A DNA stretch of 64,000 nt, from the NCBI GenBank assembly GCA_014138095.1, contig JACGXE010000001.1, positions 682,001 to 746,000 on the forward strand. Reading direction: 5' to 3'. The translations under genes were made by a program, and so were the position numbers. This stretch comes from Ochrobactrum sp. RH2CCR150 (GTDB taxonomy: Bacteria; Pseudomonadota; Alphaproteobacteria; Rhizobiales; Rhizobiaceae). The stretch's first letter is position 1, and each line of letters begins with the position of its first letter. The notes beneath the pieces were generated by a model that ran no database searches, was not told where the DNA came from, and was given only the letters and a program-made list of their open reading frames with translations. Positions 1 to 8,726 of the stretch are shown here, one piece after another.

Positions 1-868
1 CGCGGGTTTTGAGTGCCAGAACGCTGAGCACTTCGGCTATCCCGTTCGCCCGGGCGTAATAGCAGAAGAAACCGACCGGCTCGTCGCCTTTGCCGGAAAC
101 TGCGCAGAAGCGAAGCTCGCCGGCCGCACGGTTATCCCTGGCGAGGTTCAGCACCCATTGCAGGTCCTGTTCCGTCCAGGCGGGATAGGCGTCATAGGTG
201 GGCAGCAACTGGCGGATCAGGCCGATAGCTTCGCCTTGATCGATCTCGCGCACCGCCAGTTTGCCATTGGTGGAGTTGCGCAATTTGGGTATCGGAACCA
301 GCGCATCCAAAAGCTTGCCGACTTTTGCGGCGGGCCAGCCACGCAAAGCTGCACGGCGCTCGGCGACGAACTGGGCCACATAGCTCGCGCCGCGGAAAAT
401 CCGTGTCCATGCCAGACCATGCGTGTCGAGCGTGATGCCGCCAACCGCGCTGAAATGGCGCGTGCTGACAGGTGCTGCACTATCGCTGAATGAGAAATCG
501 TTAGGACGCGAGCGCAAGGTGAGCGTGAGTTCAGCCGCACCGCGCGGCGAGCCGCCGGGCCGCATCATATAGGCGCAGAGCAGTCTGCCCATGACGATTT
601 TGCCATCGACATGATAGGGGATCGGCAAGACGCAAAGAGTGCTGTCGATCTCGCCCTTGCTGTCCTCATGCACGATGCTGCACAGATCGGCATCGTAATA
701 AGGGTTTTCGAAGAAAACATGCCGAAAATACTGGTCGAAACTCTCGCTGTGGGAGGTCGATTTGGGACGAAAGACCTGGGTAAACAGCGCGCGCACAGCT
801 GGTATGTCATCGACACGCATCGGGCGCACCCGTTGTGTCTTTGTCTCCGCGACAGATATGCTCCCCAC
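1..868 (-). CDS. GNAT-like N-acetyltransferase, 3' end cut by window edge
   Basis: The reading frame stays open on the minus strand from a GTG at 868 to base 1, giving at least 289 residues, so the C-terminus is missing. The GTG has an AGAGGGG Shine-Dalgarno just upstream; an internal ATG at 820 is the alternative start. The N-terminus (RVRPMRVDDIPAVRALF) is typical of GCN5-related acetyltransferases, and a second GNAT-like segment containing PVGFFCYYARANGIAEVL lies near the cut end, suggesting a double-GNAT layout. It follows the flippase gene in the same frame after 33 bases, so the two are probably cotranscribed. Acylation of a polysaccharide or its precursor is inferred from this context; the acceptor cannot be read from the sequence. 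Confidence 0.7.
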   Translation of the reverse strand, partial: MGSISVAETKTQRVRPMRVDDIPAVRALFTQVFRPKSTSHSESFDQYFRHVFFENPYYDADLCSIVHEDSKGEIDSTLCVLPIPYHVDGKIVMGRLLCAYMMRPGGSPRGAAELTLTLRSRPNDFSFSDSAAPVSTRHFSAVGGITLDTHGLAWTRIFRGASYVAQFVAERRAALRGWPAAKVGKLLDALVPIPKLRNSTNGKLAVREIDQGEAIGLIRQLLPTYDAYPAWTEQDLQWVLNLARDNRAAGELRFCAVSGKGDEPVGFFCYYARANGIAEVLSVLALKTR

Positions 869-901
869 TTTAACCTGCCCCTCTGCCCGGACGGACCGGG
901 C

Positions 902-2176
902 TTAGACTTGAACCTCTTTCCTTGCAGCTGCTTCGCGGCTTCTTTTGACGAGGTAGAAGACGCAGCACCACGAAGCCAACACGATACATATTTCAATAAA
1001 GTAAATTGCGGTGAAAGTGCCGGTGATTGGCGCATACCATGTGGCCGCAGCCAGCAGCGGCGCACCCAGAATATTGCCGACATTCAGCACCGCAGTACGA
1101 TAGGTGTGTTGGCTGGCCGCACCGAGCAAATCCACCGCAATCGACCAGAGTGCAACGAAGATCGTGATCCAGCACAGCGTGCGGCAGAAGGCGATCAGCG
1201 TCGTGTATTCCTTGCCGAATAAGAGTGGAAGATAGGGCGCAGCGATGAAGACGACCAGTGAGGTCATCGTTCCAATCAACAGAGAGGCTCCCAACAGGCG
1301 CAGCGTGATAGGCAAGGCATGATGAATGCCATTGGCGCTGGCTTGCGACAGGCGCGGATAGACGAGGCGGTTCATCGCATCAATGGTCAGCATGCTGCTG
1401 TCGACGATACGGCGCGTCACGCCATAGCTGCCGACAATGCTGGGTGCGACGAGCGCACCGAGAATGAGCAGATCGGCATTCTGGCGAACGGCGCGGAAGA
1501 TAAATTGTGAGGCGAACATGATGCCGAGGCGGATTTCTTCCCGCACGATGCGATATTGCGGCGCGCCGAGCCTGCGCAGAAATAACGCATAGATGACGAG
1601 CACCAGCACATGGCAGCCGAACTGCCAGTAGGCCCATTGTACGACCGTTGAGACATCGAACACGAAGCATGCAATCACTGCCGCCAGAGTGCGCGCTACG
1701 GCAAAGCCGACCACCGAGAGATTGGCGGCAACGAAGTCGGTATGGGCGATATAAATCTGTTCGACGAGAAGGATGGCGCGGACAAGCACGATATTGGTGA
1801 CGAGCAGAAAGAACATGCCGAGATAATTGCTGGCGAATTCCGGAACGGATTCAAGCCAGAATGGCAAAACGATCATGCCGAGGATTACCAGCACGATGCC
1901 GCTCGTCACAATGAGGATGATATTGTGGCCGAGCATGGCGGGATAGATGTCGGGATTCTGCGCCACGCGCCGCACGAGACATTCAGCGCCGCCAAGCCCG
2001 CAAATGTAGTTTGCGATGGCCGTGATCGCCATGACGGTCACGAAAAGCCCGAACTCGTGCGATCCCAGATAGCGTGCCAGAATGGCAAAAGTCAGCAGCT
2101 GCGCGACATTGGCGGCAAACAGACTGCCGCTCGATGCGGCATAGGACAACAATGTGGGCCAGTAGCGTTTTAACAT
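902..2176 (-). CDS. Polysaccharide flippase, MOP superfamily (Wzx-like)
   Basis: This 424-residue protein is almost wholly hydrophobic, with about 12 predicted membrane segments starting near residue 8 (the LLSYAASSGSLFAANVAQ region), as in the MOP/Wzx flippases that move lipid-linked oligosaccharides across the inner membrane. The N-terminal pattern of small residues followed by ILARYLGSHEFGLF is characteristic of the polysaccharide biosynthesis (RfbX) family. The gene is transcribed divergently from the Wzz-like gene at 2491 and is followed by an acetyltransferase. This fits a Wzx/Wzy-type assembly locus in which flippase, polymerase and chain-length protein are neighbours. The exact substrate is unknown. 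The start ATG at 2176 is the first in frame. Confidence 0.85.
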   Translation of the reverse strand: MLKRYWPTLLSYAASSGSLFAANVAQLLTFAILARYLGSHEFGLFVTVMAITAIANYICGLGGAECLVRRVAQNPDIYPAMLGHNIILIVTSGIVLVILGMIVLPFWLESVPEFASNYLGMFFLLVTNIVLVRAILLVEQIYIAHTDFVAANLSVVGFAVARTLAAVIACFVFDVSTVVQWAYWQFGCHVLVLVIYALFLRRLGAPQYRIVREEIRLGIMFASQFIFRAVRQNADLLILGALVAPSIVGSYGVTRRIVDSSMLTIDAMNRLVYPRLSQASANGIHHALPITLRLLGASLLIGTMTSLVVFIAAPYLPLLFGKEYTTLIAFCRTLCWITIFVALWSIAVDLLGAASQHTYRTAVLNVGNILGAPLLAAATWYAPITGTFTAIYFIEICIVLASWCCVFYLVKRSREAAARKEVQV

Positions 2177-2490
2177 TTCATACTGCGAACTTAAGAGAGT
2201 AATTTGAACGGCATTATCTGTCTGCGCTAACTTTGCATGTGGGTCCGACCCGGCATGGGTTTACCACAAGGGCCTTTTCCCTCTCCCGACCTACTCTATG
2301 TTTTCTGTCAGATGTAGCCTTGAAATATGAACCCTAACTGAACAGGTCATGTATTTTCCAGTCTTATCGCGCATCGCAACCCAATAGTTGTGATTAACCA
2401 TTTTTTTTAATCTTCTCATATAAAAAGCAAAAAGACGGTTTCTCCCGCGATCAGGGTAACCATAGGCCAAGGCAACCATAGGATTGATCG
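2177..2490. promoter_or_regulatory. Divergent AT-rich promoter region of the polysaccharide locus
   Basis: This 314-base gap separates the divergent flippase and Wzz-like genes and has no convincing ORF. It is clearly AT-richer than its flanks, with a T8 run at 2401-2408. A direct repeat of AACCATAGG occurs at about 2458 and 2474, the second copy just ahead of the ATG at 2491 and supplying its AGGA ribosome-binding sequence. Both promoters presumably lie here, but I could not place -35/-10 boxes confidently. Confidence 0.4.
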
Positions 2491-4092
2491 ATGTACACCT
2501 TGCGTGACCTTGCTTCAAAGGCTCAGCTACCGCGTGATGAAGGACGCGGCGCAGAGACGCTCGAGCAATGGAACCAGGCTTTGGCGCAGAACCATGCGCC
2601 GTCCTATCCGCGGCCTGCATCTGTGTCAGCCCCTGTTTCAGGGCCAATTCCCGATGAGGCAATCACCGACAGGCCGTCTGCTCCGCATCTGGACGAACCC
2701 GAAGCGAAATCTTCTGGCGGCGGGCTTATGTTGCCGGAAATCGACCTCTGGGCGGCACTTGAATGGGTTCGCGCGCGCTGGATATGGATTGTCATCCTCG
2801 CCGTAGCCGGTGCGCTGACAGGCCTTGCCTATGGCATGACGGCCAAGCCGCGCTATACGGCCTATACGGATATGCTGGTGCCGCCATCCGGCTTGCAGCT
2901 GCTGCCCAATGATATTTATGCCCAGAGCCTTCAGGCCGACAGCCAGATTCTCGACATTGAAAGCAAGATGAAAATGCTCGTGTCGGGCAATGTGCTGCGC
3001 CGTGTCGTGCAAAACCTCAATTTACAGAACGATGCCGAATTCGTGCCGCCGCCAGCCAGTTTCGATCTGCGCGCGCTGCTGGGTCTGGGCAAGCCGAAGG
3101 ACCCATCGGATGATACGCTGACGGCGGTGCGCGCATTGTCGCAGCGCATTGTCGTGACCCGTCCCGAACGATCCTATCTCGTGACGATCGGCGTCTGGAC
3201 CGATAATCCGGAAAAGTCGGTGAAGGTTGCCGACGCGCTGGCGCAATCCTTTCAGGAGGAAGTTGCCGAAGCTGATGCAGACGGCGCAGGCCGTGCTGCC
3301 GCCGCGTTGTCGGAACGCCTGACCTCCTTGCAGAAAGCCGCAACGGACGCCGAAGAAAAAGTCGCCGCTTTCCGCCGCGCGCATGGCCTCCAGACAACCG
3401 GTGGCGAGCTGGTCAGCGCGCAATCCATGGCGCAGATCAACACCAAACTGCTCGATGCCCGATCGCGCCAGACGGATGCCAGCACCCGCTATAGCGAACT
3501 GACCCGCGATACGGGCAGCCCGGTCGGTCCGGCAAGCACGCTGCAATCGCCGACCATGACCAATCTGCGCAGCCAGTATGCGACACTGAAGCAGCGCTAT
3601 GATGCGCTAACCATGACCTACGGTCCGCGCTATCCTGAACTCATCAACACGCAGCGCCAGATCGCCGGGCTGGAGCAGCAGATCGCCGCCGAACGTTCGC
3701 GTATTCTGCAATCGGCAAAGGTCGATCTGGATCAGGCCAATGCGGTCGTCGATGCGCTGAATGCGCAGGCCACGACGGCGCGCTCGGCTGTGGCGCTCGA
3801 CAATGATGCGCAGGTGCAGCTGTCCGATCTCGAACGCGACATGGCCGCCAAGGTTTCGATCTACAACACATTCCTGACGCGCTCGACCGAAACGCATCAG
3901 CGCCAGCAGCTCGATGCCACCAATATCCGCGTGATCTCCACGGCAATCCCGCCCATCAGCCGCAGCTGGCCGCCGCGCACCGTGTTGCTCGGCGCTGGCG
4001 GTGGTTTCGTCGGCATGGGTCTCGGTGTGGCGCTCGCGCTTGCTCTGGGTTACCTTGGCGCATGGCGGAGAAATCGGGAGAGCCGTGTCTGA
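2491..4092 (+). CDS. Wzz/GumC-like polysaccharide chain-length/export protein
   Basis: The 533-residue protein has the Wzz-family polysaccharide co-polymerase layout. A cytoplasmic N-terminal tail of about 95 residues, rich in Pro and acidic residues, leads into a first membrane segment at about 97-116. A long periplasmic region follows, with coiled-coil stretches around residues 270-340 and 390-450. A proline motif (AIPPISRSWPPR) precedes the second membrane segment near 498-523. The short basic C-terminal tail ends at 533, so there is no fused BY-kinase domain. Proteins of this type set chain length and link polymerisation to export. The next gene overlaps it by 8 bases, showing translational coupling with the polymerase-like protein. 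Confidence 0.88.
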   Translation: MYTLRDLASKAQLPRDEGRGAETLEQWNQALAQNHAPSYPRPASVSAPVSGPIPDEAITDRPSAPHLDEPEAKSSGGGLMLPEIDLWAALEWVRARWIWIVILAVAGALTGLAYGMTAKPRYTAYTDMLVPPSGLQLLPNDIYAQSLQADSQILDIESKMKMLVSGNVLRRVVQNLNLQNDAEFVPPPASFDLRALLGLGKPKDPSDDTLTAVRALSQRIVVTRPERSYLVTIGVWTDNPEKSVKVADALAQSFQEEVAEADADGAGRAAAALSERLTSLQKAATDAEEKVAAFRRAHGLQTTGGELVSAQSMAQINTKLLDARSRQTDASTRYSELTRDTGSPVGPASTLQSPTMTNLRSQYATLKQRYDALTMTYGPRYPELINTQRQIAGLEQQIAAERSRILQSAKVDLDQANAVVDALNAQATTARSAVALDNDAQVQLSDLERDMAAKVSIYNTFLTRSTETHQRQQLDATNIRVISTAIPPISRSWPPRTVLLGAGGGFVGMGLGVALALALGYLGAWRRNRESRV

Positions 4093-5410
4093 TCTCGCTT
4101 CACATCGGCGTGTCGCGGCCCGTGCACCAATCAAGGCACAGGCCCATGATCTGACGTCGGTGTCGTCATCTTTCGGCGCTGCTCTCTTTCTCATCATGAT
4201 CTTGTTTCTGTGGGTCGGGATCAGTCCTTACCCCGGAACCAGTGCCGAGATCGGTGCAAGCGCTTCGGCGGGCCAGTCGAACCTGCTGAACCAGCTGATG
4301 ACGCTGACGATTTCCGTGGCCTTTCTTGCCTGTGGCCTGAGCAGTCCTTTGCGAAAGACCATCCTTCAGCCGCGCGTGCTGCTGGTAACCCTGTTTATCT
4401 GGATGTTTGTGACGGCCATTCTCTCGGCCCATCCCAGCATTGCAAGCCGCAAGGTGGTGCTGTCCATCCTGACCGCGCTCAACGCCAGCATATTCCTGCT
4501 GTTGCCACGCTCTGAAAACCAGATGGCGCGCCTGTTGCTGATCGGCTCGTTCATCACGCTCGGCTTTGCCTATTTCGGCGTCATCTTCCTGCCGAGCAGG
4601 GCAATCCATCAGGGCACCGACGTGCTGGAACCGATGCTGGCAGGTGCGTGGCGTGGACATTTTCCGCACAAGAACGCGGCAGCGGCAGCACTGGTGCTGC
4701 TCAGTTTCTTCGGGCTTTATGGCTGGCAGAAAGGCTATCGCAAGGCTGGCGGGCTGGTCGTGGTGCTGTGTGTTTTCTTCCTGCTGCATACGGGCGGCAA
4801 GACATCGACAGCCATGCTTCCCTTCATCGCCATCATGTCTCTCATCTTCATGCATTGGCGCTGGACACGCATTCCCATCGCCATTGGCGGGGTGGCTGCG
4901 TTCAATTTTGTGGCCGTGGGTGCTGCGGTTTCCGACCCCATCCGTCAGCTCATCACAAGCCTTGGTATTGACGCGACATTTACCAACCGCGCCGATATTT
5001 GGCGCATAGCCTTTTCAGCAGTCGCTAAAAAGCCGATATTTGGTTACGGGCTGGACTCGTTCTGGAAAACACCGGAAATGGTCTATGCCGGAGGAGGCGG
5101 GGCGACATGGGCAGTCGCAGCTTTCAACGCGCATAATGCCTATCTGGATATGATGATCAATGCGGGTGTGTTTGGCCTGATCCTTATGCTGATCTGGCTG
5201 ATGATCCTGCCGCTACGTTATATCAGGGCAGCCGAAGCGACGGGGAACGATCCTGCATTGACGCTTCTGTTCAGCCGTTTGTGGTTATACGGCCTCTATG
5301 CATCCTGCATGGAAAGCACGTTTTTCCAGAATGGCAGCTCTGTTTGGTTTTGTTTGATGATTGCCATTTTCGGCATGCGTCTTCAGGCGAAGGCGCGACT
5401 TGTGAGTTAA
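4085..5410 (+). CDS. O-antigen polymerase/ligase-like membrane protein
   Basis: A 441-residue polytopic protein with about 10-12 hydrophobic segments and a large extracytoplasmic loop near residues 290-350, which carries FGYGLDSFWKTP and the NAHNAYLDMMINAG region. The H-N-x-Y/L pattern in that loop is typical of the Wzy_C/WaaL (O-antigen ligase) superfamily. I chose the GTG at 4085 because it has a GGGAG sequence upstream and overlaps the stop of the Wzz-like gene by 8 bases; a longer frame opens inside that gene but would need a 91-base overlap. It probably polymerises or transfers the repeat unit flipped by the product of 902-2176. Whether it is polymerase or ligase cannot be decided from sequence. 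Confidence 0.8.
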   Translation: MSDLASHRRVAARAPIKAQAHDLTSVSSSFGAALFLIMILFLWVGISPYPGTSAEIGASASAGQSNLLNQLMTLTISVAFLACGLSSPLRKTILQPRVLLVTLFIWMFVTAILSAHPSIASRKVVLSILTALNASIFLLLPRSENQMARLLLIGSFITLGFAYFGVIFLPSRAIHQGTDVLEPMLAGAWRGHFPHKNAAAAALVLLSFFGLYGWQKGYRKAGGLVVVLCVFFLLHTGGKTSTAMLPFIAIMSLIFMHWRWTRIPIAIGGVAAFNFVAVGAAVSDPIRQLITSLGIDATFTNRADIWRIAFSAVAKKPIFGYGLDSFWKTPEMVYAGGGGATWAVAAFNAHNAYLDMMINAGVFGLILMLIWLMILPLRYIRAAEATGNDPALTLLFSRLWLYGLYASCMESTFFQNGSSVWFCLMIAIFGMRLQAKARLVS

Positions 5411-5440
5411 GCTTTTTGGGGCAAAGGCTTGGTAAAAACA

Positions 5441-6235
5441 ATGGAACAGGACAGATTGGGCTGGGCAAGGGCACGTTTGGACCGGCTGAACAACAGATTG
5501 CACGACGCGCTGAGCCGTAGCTTTCCGCTGCGGCCTTTTTCGCTTCCGAAGGACCGGCGGATCATCAGCTTCACATTCGACGATGTTCCCGATACCGCCG
5601 AAAGCGTAGGCGCGAAGATACTGGAACAATACGGCTTTCACGGCACGTTTTATATTGCCGGTGGTCTGGTTGGTTCCGTTGAGGCGCATCGCCAGCTGAT
5701 TACGGAAGAGGGCCTCCACCGGCTTGCGCAAGCCGGGCACGACATTGGCTGCCACACTTTCGCGCACTGGAATGTGCCCTCGGTCGGCACGCGAGATCTT
5801 GTTGCGGATCTTGATCGCAACCACGCTTATCTGGGCGAGATCGAACCGGATCGGGTCGGACGGCGCAACTTCGCCTATCCCTATTGCGCGTCGTCGGTGC
5901 TATCGCGCGGCCTGTTTTCCGACCGTTTCGCGACCTGCCGCAGCGGCGGTGAGCGCATCAATCGCGATGCGGTCGATCTGGCCTTTCTGGAAGCCGTCGA
6001 GATACGGCAGCCGGAGCACCATGCGGAACAACTGACCCGTTGGATAGACGATCTCGTTGCAAGTCCGGGCTGGTTGATCTTTTACACGCATGATATCAGC
6101 GATAGGCCGACCCCGTTCGGTTGCACGCCGGAAACCTTTGAAAAGCTGGTTTCCCATGCGGCGCAGAGTGGCGTTGAAGTTCTGTCGATACGTGATGCGC
6201 TGGCTCATATCGGAGCAGATGGAGGTGCTCCCTGA
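5441..6235 (+). CDS. Polysaccharide deacetylase (NodB-homology, CE4)
   Basis: A 264-residue protein with the CE4 signature: a TFDD motif (the Asp pair near residues 47-48) supplies the catalytic base and a metal ligand, and HDIGCHTFAHWN supplies the H-x(3)-H type metal site. The FYTHD segment near the C-terminus fits the later His motif. It has no signal peptide, so it may act on a lipid-linked precursor in the cytoplasm; this is inference. The start is the ATG at 5441; a TTG at 5429 behind GGGGCAAAGG is an alternative. The gene follows the polymerase after 30 bases and its stop overlaps the next ATG by one base (TGATG), so it belongs to the polysaccharide operon. Confidence 0.85.
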   Translation: MEQDRLGWARARLDRLNNRLHDALSRSFPLRPFSLPKDRRIISFTFDDVPDTAESVGAKILEQYGFHGTFYIAGGLVGSVEAHRQLITEEGLHRLAQAGHDIGCHTFAHWNVPSVGTRDLVADLDRNHAYLGEIEPDRVGRRNFAYPYCASSVLSRGLFSDRFATCRSGGERINRDAVDLAFLEAVEIRQPEHHAEQLTRWIDDLVASPGWLIFYTHDISDRPTPFGCTPETFEKLVSHAAQSGVEVLSIRDALAHIGADGGAP

Positions 6236-7476
6236 TGAAAGCAGCCGATCCGGATCACCGCTTGCTGGCGATCAATAATTATTTTTACCGGCGCGGCGGG
6301 GCTGAGGCGGTTTTCCTCGACCATATCAAGCTCTTTTCCGAGATTGGCTGGGAGACGGCTCCCTTTGCCATGCAGCATCCGGACAATTTCGCCTCCGACT
6401 GGTCATCCTATTTCGTGTCGGAAATCGAATATGGGCGCGAGAGCGGCCTGCTCACGAAGGTCGCGCAGGCAGGCAAGATCATCTATTCATGGGAAGCGCG
6501 CGACCGCATCAAGGCGCTGATCGAGCGTTTTCGGCCAAGCGTTGCCCATGCCCATAACGTCTATCATCACCTGTCGCCCTCGATCTTTCCGGTGCTGAAG
6601 GCGGCGGGCGTTCCGACGGTGATGACCGCGCATGATCTGAAGCTCGCATGTCCGGCCTACAAGATGCTGTCGCATAACCAGATCTGCGAGCGTTGCAAGG
6701 GCGGGCGCATCTACAATGTCGCGCTTCACAAATGCATCAAGGATTCGACGGCGCTGAGCGGGCTGGTTTTCGTGGAAACCGCCATCCATCGTACGCTCGG
6801 CCTTTATCGCAATACGCTCGACCGCATTGTGGTGCCGAGCCGGTTCTATATTTCGAAGCTGATCGAATGGGGCTGGCCTGAGGAAAAGCTGGTCTATATC
6901 CCGAATTTTGCGCAGACCGATAATCTCGAACCCTTTGAGCACGAAGGCGATTATTTCGCCTATGTCGGACGTCTCGCCCCTGAAAAGGGCATCGGCACGC
7001 TGATCCGCGCGGCGGCAATTTCCGGGCAGAAGCTGATTGTGGCCGGCACAGGGCCGGAGGAGCAATCCTTGCGCGCGCTGGCGGCTGAAACCGGCGGCGA
7101 TGTCACTTTTGCGGGCTATGTCTCGGGCGAGCGGCTGCACCGGCTCATCGGCGAGGCCAAGGCGCTGATCCTGCCATCCGAATGGTATGAAAACGCGCCG
7201 ATCAGCATTCTGGAGGCCTATGCGCTCGGTGTGCCGGTCATCGGTGCGGACATTGGCGGCATTCCCGAAATGATCGTGCCCGGTGAAACCGGCATGGTGG
7301 CCAGAACCGGCGATGCCGAAGATCTCGCCCGCGTCATGAGTGAAGCCGCCGGTCTGACGCCACAGGCCCGGCGCAAGATGGGTCGTCTGGGTCGCACCTG
7401 GGCAGGTCAGGAATTCTCGCCGGAGGCATACCGGAACCGGACACTGGAACTTTACGCGGAACTGGGAGCGCTTTGA
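6235..7476 (+). CDS. Glycosyltransferase family 4
   Basis: The 413-residue protein shows a GT-B fold layout. The N-terminal acceptor domain begins with a nucleotide-fold strand and NYFYRRGGAE, and an HDLKLACP segment is followed by a small cysteine cluster (CERCKGG). The C-terminal donor domain starts near YVGRLAPEKGIGTLI and ends in an E-x7-E type motif inside ISILEAYALGVPVIGADIGG. These are hallmarks of retaining GT4 enzymes that use nucleotide-sugars. The start ATG overlaps the deacetylase stop by one base and the stop overlaps the next start in the same way, so three genes are translationally coupled. The sugar and linkage are not known. Confidence 0.88.
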   Translation: MKAADPDHRLLAINNYFYRRGGAEAVFLDHIKLFSEIGWETAPFAMQHPDNFASDWSSYFVSEIEYGRESGLLTKVAQAGKIIYSWEARDRIKALIERFRPSVAHAHNVYHHLSPSIFPVLKAAGVPTVMTAHDLKLACPAYKMLSHNQICERCKGGRIYNVALHKCIKDSTALSGLVFVETAIHRTLGLYRNTLDRIVVPSRFYISKLIEWGWPEEKLVYIPNFAQTDNLEPFEHEGDYFAYVGRLAPEKGIGTLIRAAAISGQKLIVAGTGPEEQSLRALAAETGGDVTFAGYVSGERLHRLIGEAKALILPSEWYENAPISILEAYALGVPVIGADIGGIPEMIVPGETGMVARTGDAEDLARVMSEAAGLTPQARRKMGRLGRTWAGQEFSPEAYRNRTLELYAELGAL

Positions 7477-8603
7477 TGGGACAAGGGGCTAAAAGGCGAC
7501 GCGTCATGATGCTCGGCCTGCGCGGTATACCCAATGTGCAGGGCGGCGTGGAGCGGCATGTCGAAGAACTGGCCCGTCTTTACATTGCCAAGGGTTGGGA
7601 TGTGGAGGTGGTGGGCCGCAGCCCCTATCTCGACCGGAAGCAGCCCTATGTCTGGGAAGGCGTCAAGGTCACGCCGATCTGGGCGCCGACGTCGATGAAG
7701 TTCGAAGCCATCGTGCATACGTTCCTCGGTGTGCTGCGTGCCGGTTTCACGCGCCCCGATATCTTGCATATTCACGCCATCGGTCCCGCACTGGTGACGC
7801 CGCTTGCGCGCCTGCTCGGTTTGCGGACGGTCGTGACTCATCACGGATTCGACTACAACCGCCAGAAATGGGGGCGGTTAGCGCGCACGACATTGAAGCT
7901 TGGCGAAAAATGGGGAATGCGCTTTGCCAGCGCCCGCATCGCCGTCTCCAACGACATCGCGAAAACGGTTGAGCAACGCTATAACGTTCCCGTCACCTTC
8001 ATCCCGAATGGCGTTACCCTGCGCGAGCCGAGCCGCGATCCGAGCTGGCTGGAAAAGCATGGGCTTGCCCCCAGCCGCTATATTGCGCTGGTCGCCCGCA
8101 TCGTGCCGGAAAAGCGCCAGCTCGATCTGATCGAGGCTTTCGCCAAGCTCTCCGATCCGTCGCTGAAACTGGCTCTGATCGGCTCGGCTGAATATACCGC
8201 CGACTATGCCGGTGAGGTTCGCGCCCGCGCCGAGGCTGTGCCGGGCGTGGTGCTGACCGGCGCATTGCGGGGCGAGGAATTATCCGCGCTTTTCAGTCAG
8301 GCGGGGCTTTTCGTGCTGCCATCAAGCCACGAAGGCATGCCCATCGCGCTTCTGGAGGCCATGGGCTACGGCCTCAATGTGCTGGCAAGCGACATCACCG
8401 CCAATGTGGAAGTTGGGTTGCCCGACGACGACTATTTCCCGCTCGGCGATATCGAGGCATTGAAAAACGCGCTCCGCCGCAAGACCGACAACCCGCTGAC
8501 GGCTGAACAGTCACAGCAACTCATCGACTGGATCGCCCGCGACTACAGCTGGGACGGCATCGCGGACCGCACGCTGAAGGTCTATGAGGAGGGGAATAAG
8601 TGA
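7476..8603 (+). CDS. Glycosyltransferase family 4 (rhamnosyl/galactosyl-type N-terminus)
   Basis: This 375-residue GT-B enzyme opens with GLRGIPNVQGGVERHVEELA, a pattern common among GT4 enzymes annotated as galactosyl- or rhamnosyltransferases. It carries the THHGFDYNR acceptor-side motif. The donor-side motif is the E-x7-E type in HEGMPIALLEAMGYGLN. The ATG at 7476 overlaps the previous stop by one base; an in-frame TTG lies three bases earlier. It is the last gene of the operon. Its final codons (Glu-Glu-Gly-Asn-Lys-stop) are encoded by the left arm of the octamer palindrome at 8588-8724, so the repeat has invaded or formed the 3' end of the gene. The precise sugar is unknown. Confidence 0.88.
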   Translation: MGQGAKRRRVMMLGLRGIPNVQGGVERHVEELARLYIAKGWDVEVVGRSPYLDRKQPYVWEGVKVTPIWAPTSMKFEAIVHTFLGVLRAGFTRPDILHIHAIGPALVTPLARLLGLRTVVTHHGFDYNRQKWGRLARTTLKLGEKWGMRFASARIAVSNDIAKTVEQRYNVPVTFIPNGVTLREPSRDPSWLEKHGLAPSRYIALVARIVPEKRQLDLIEAFAKLSDPSLKLALIGSAEYTADYAGEVRARAEAVPGVVLTGALRGEELSALFSQAGLFVLPSSHEGMPIALLEAMGYGLNVLASDITANVEVGLPDDDYFPLGDIEALKNALRRKTDNPLTAEQSQQLIDWIARDYSWDGIADRTLKVYEEGNK

Positions 8604-8724
8604 GTAGGGGAGTAGGGCAGTAGGGCAGTATGTGATCCGAATAGGATTGCAGGCAAAGAAAAAGGGAGCTGTCGACGATATCGTCAGACATACTCCCTTA
8701 TTCCCTTACTCACCTATTCCCTTA
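8588..8724. repeat. Octamer-built palindromic element (Brucella HOOF-print unit AGGGCAGT)
   Basis: Two perfect tandem AGGGCAGT units lie at 8614-8629, preceded by AGGGGAGT (one mismatch) at 8606-8613 and a degenerate unit before that. About 60 bases downstream, the complementary strand of 8691-8724 carries degenerate octamers (AGGGAATA, GGTGAGTA, AGGGAATA, AGGGAGTA). The two arms therefore form a long imperfect inverted repeat. AGGGCAGT is the unit of the hypervariable Brucella VNTR loci, and the element size is close to the published Bru-RS palindromes (about 105 bases); equating it with Bru-RS is inference. It separates the convergent GT4 gene and gcrA and could act as a bidirectional terminator. 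Confidence 0.75.
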
Positions 8725-8726
8725 GA

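Noticed and set aside
4001..4084. Longer N-terminus of the polymerase-like protein
   Set aside because: It would need a 91-base overlap with the Wzz-like gene; the GTG at 4085 has a ribosome-binding site and normal coupling.
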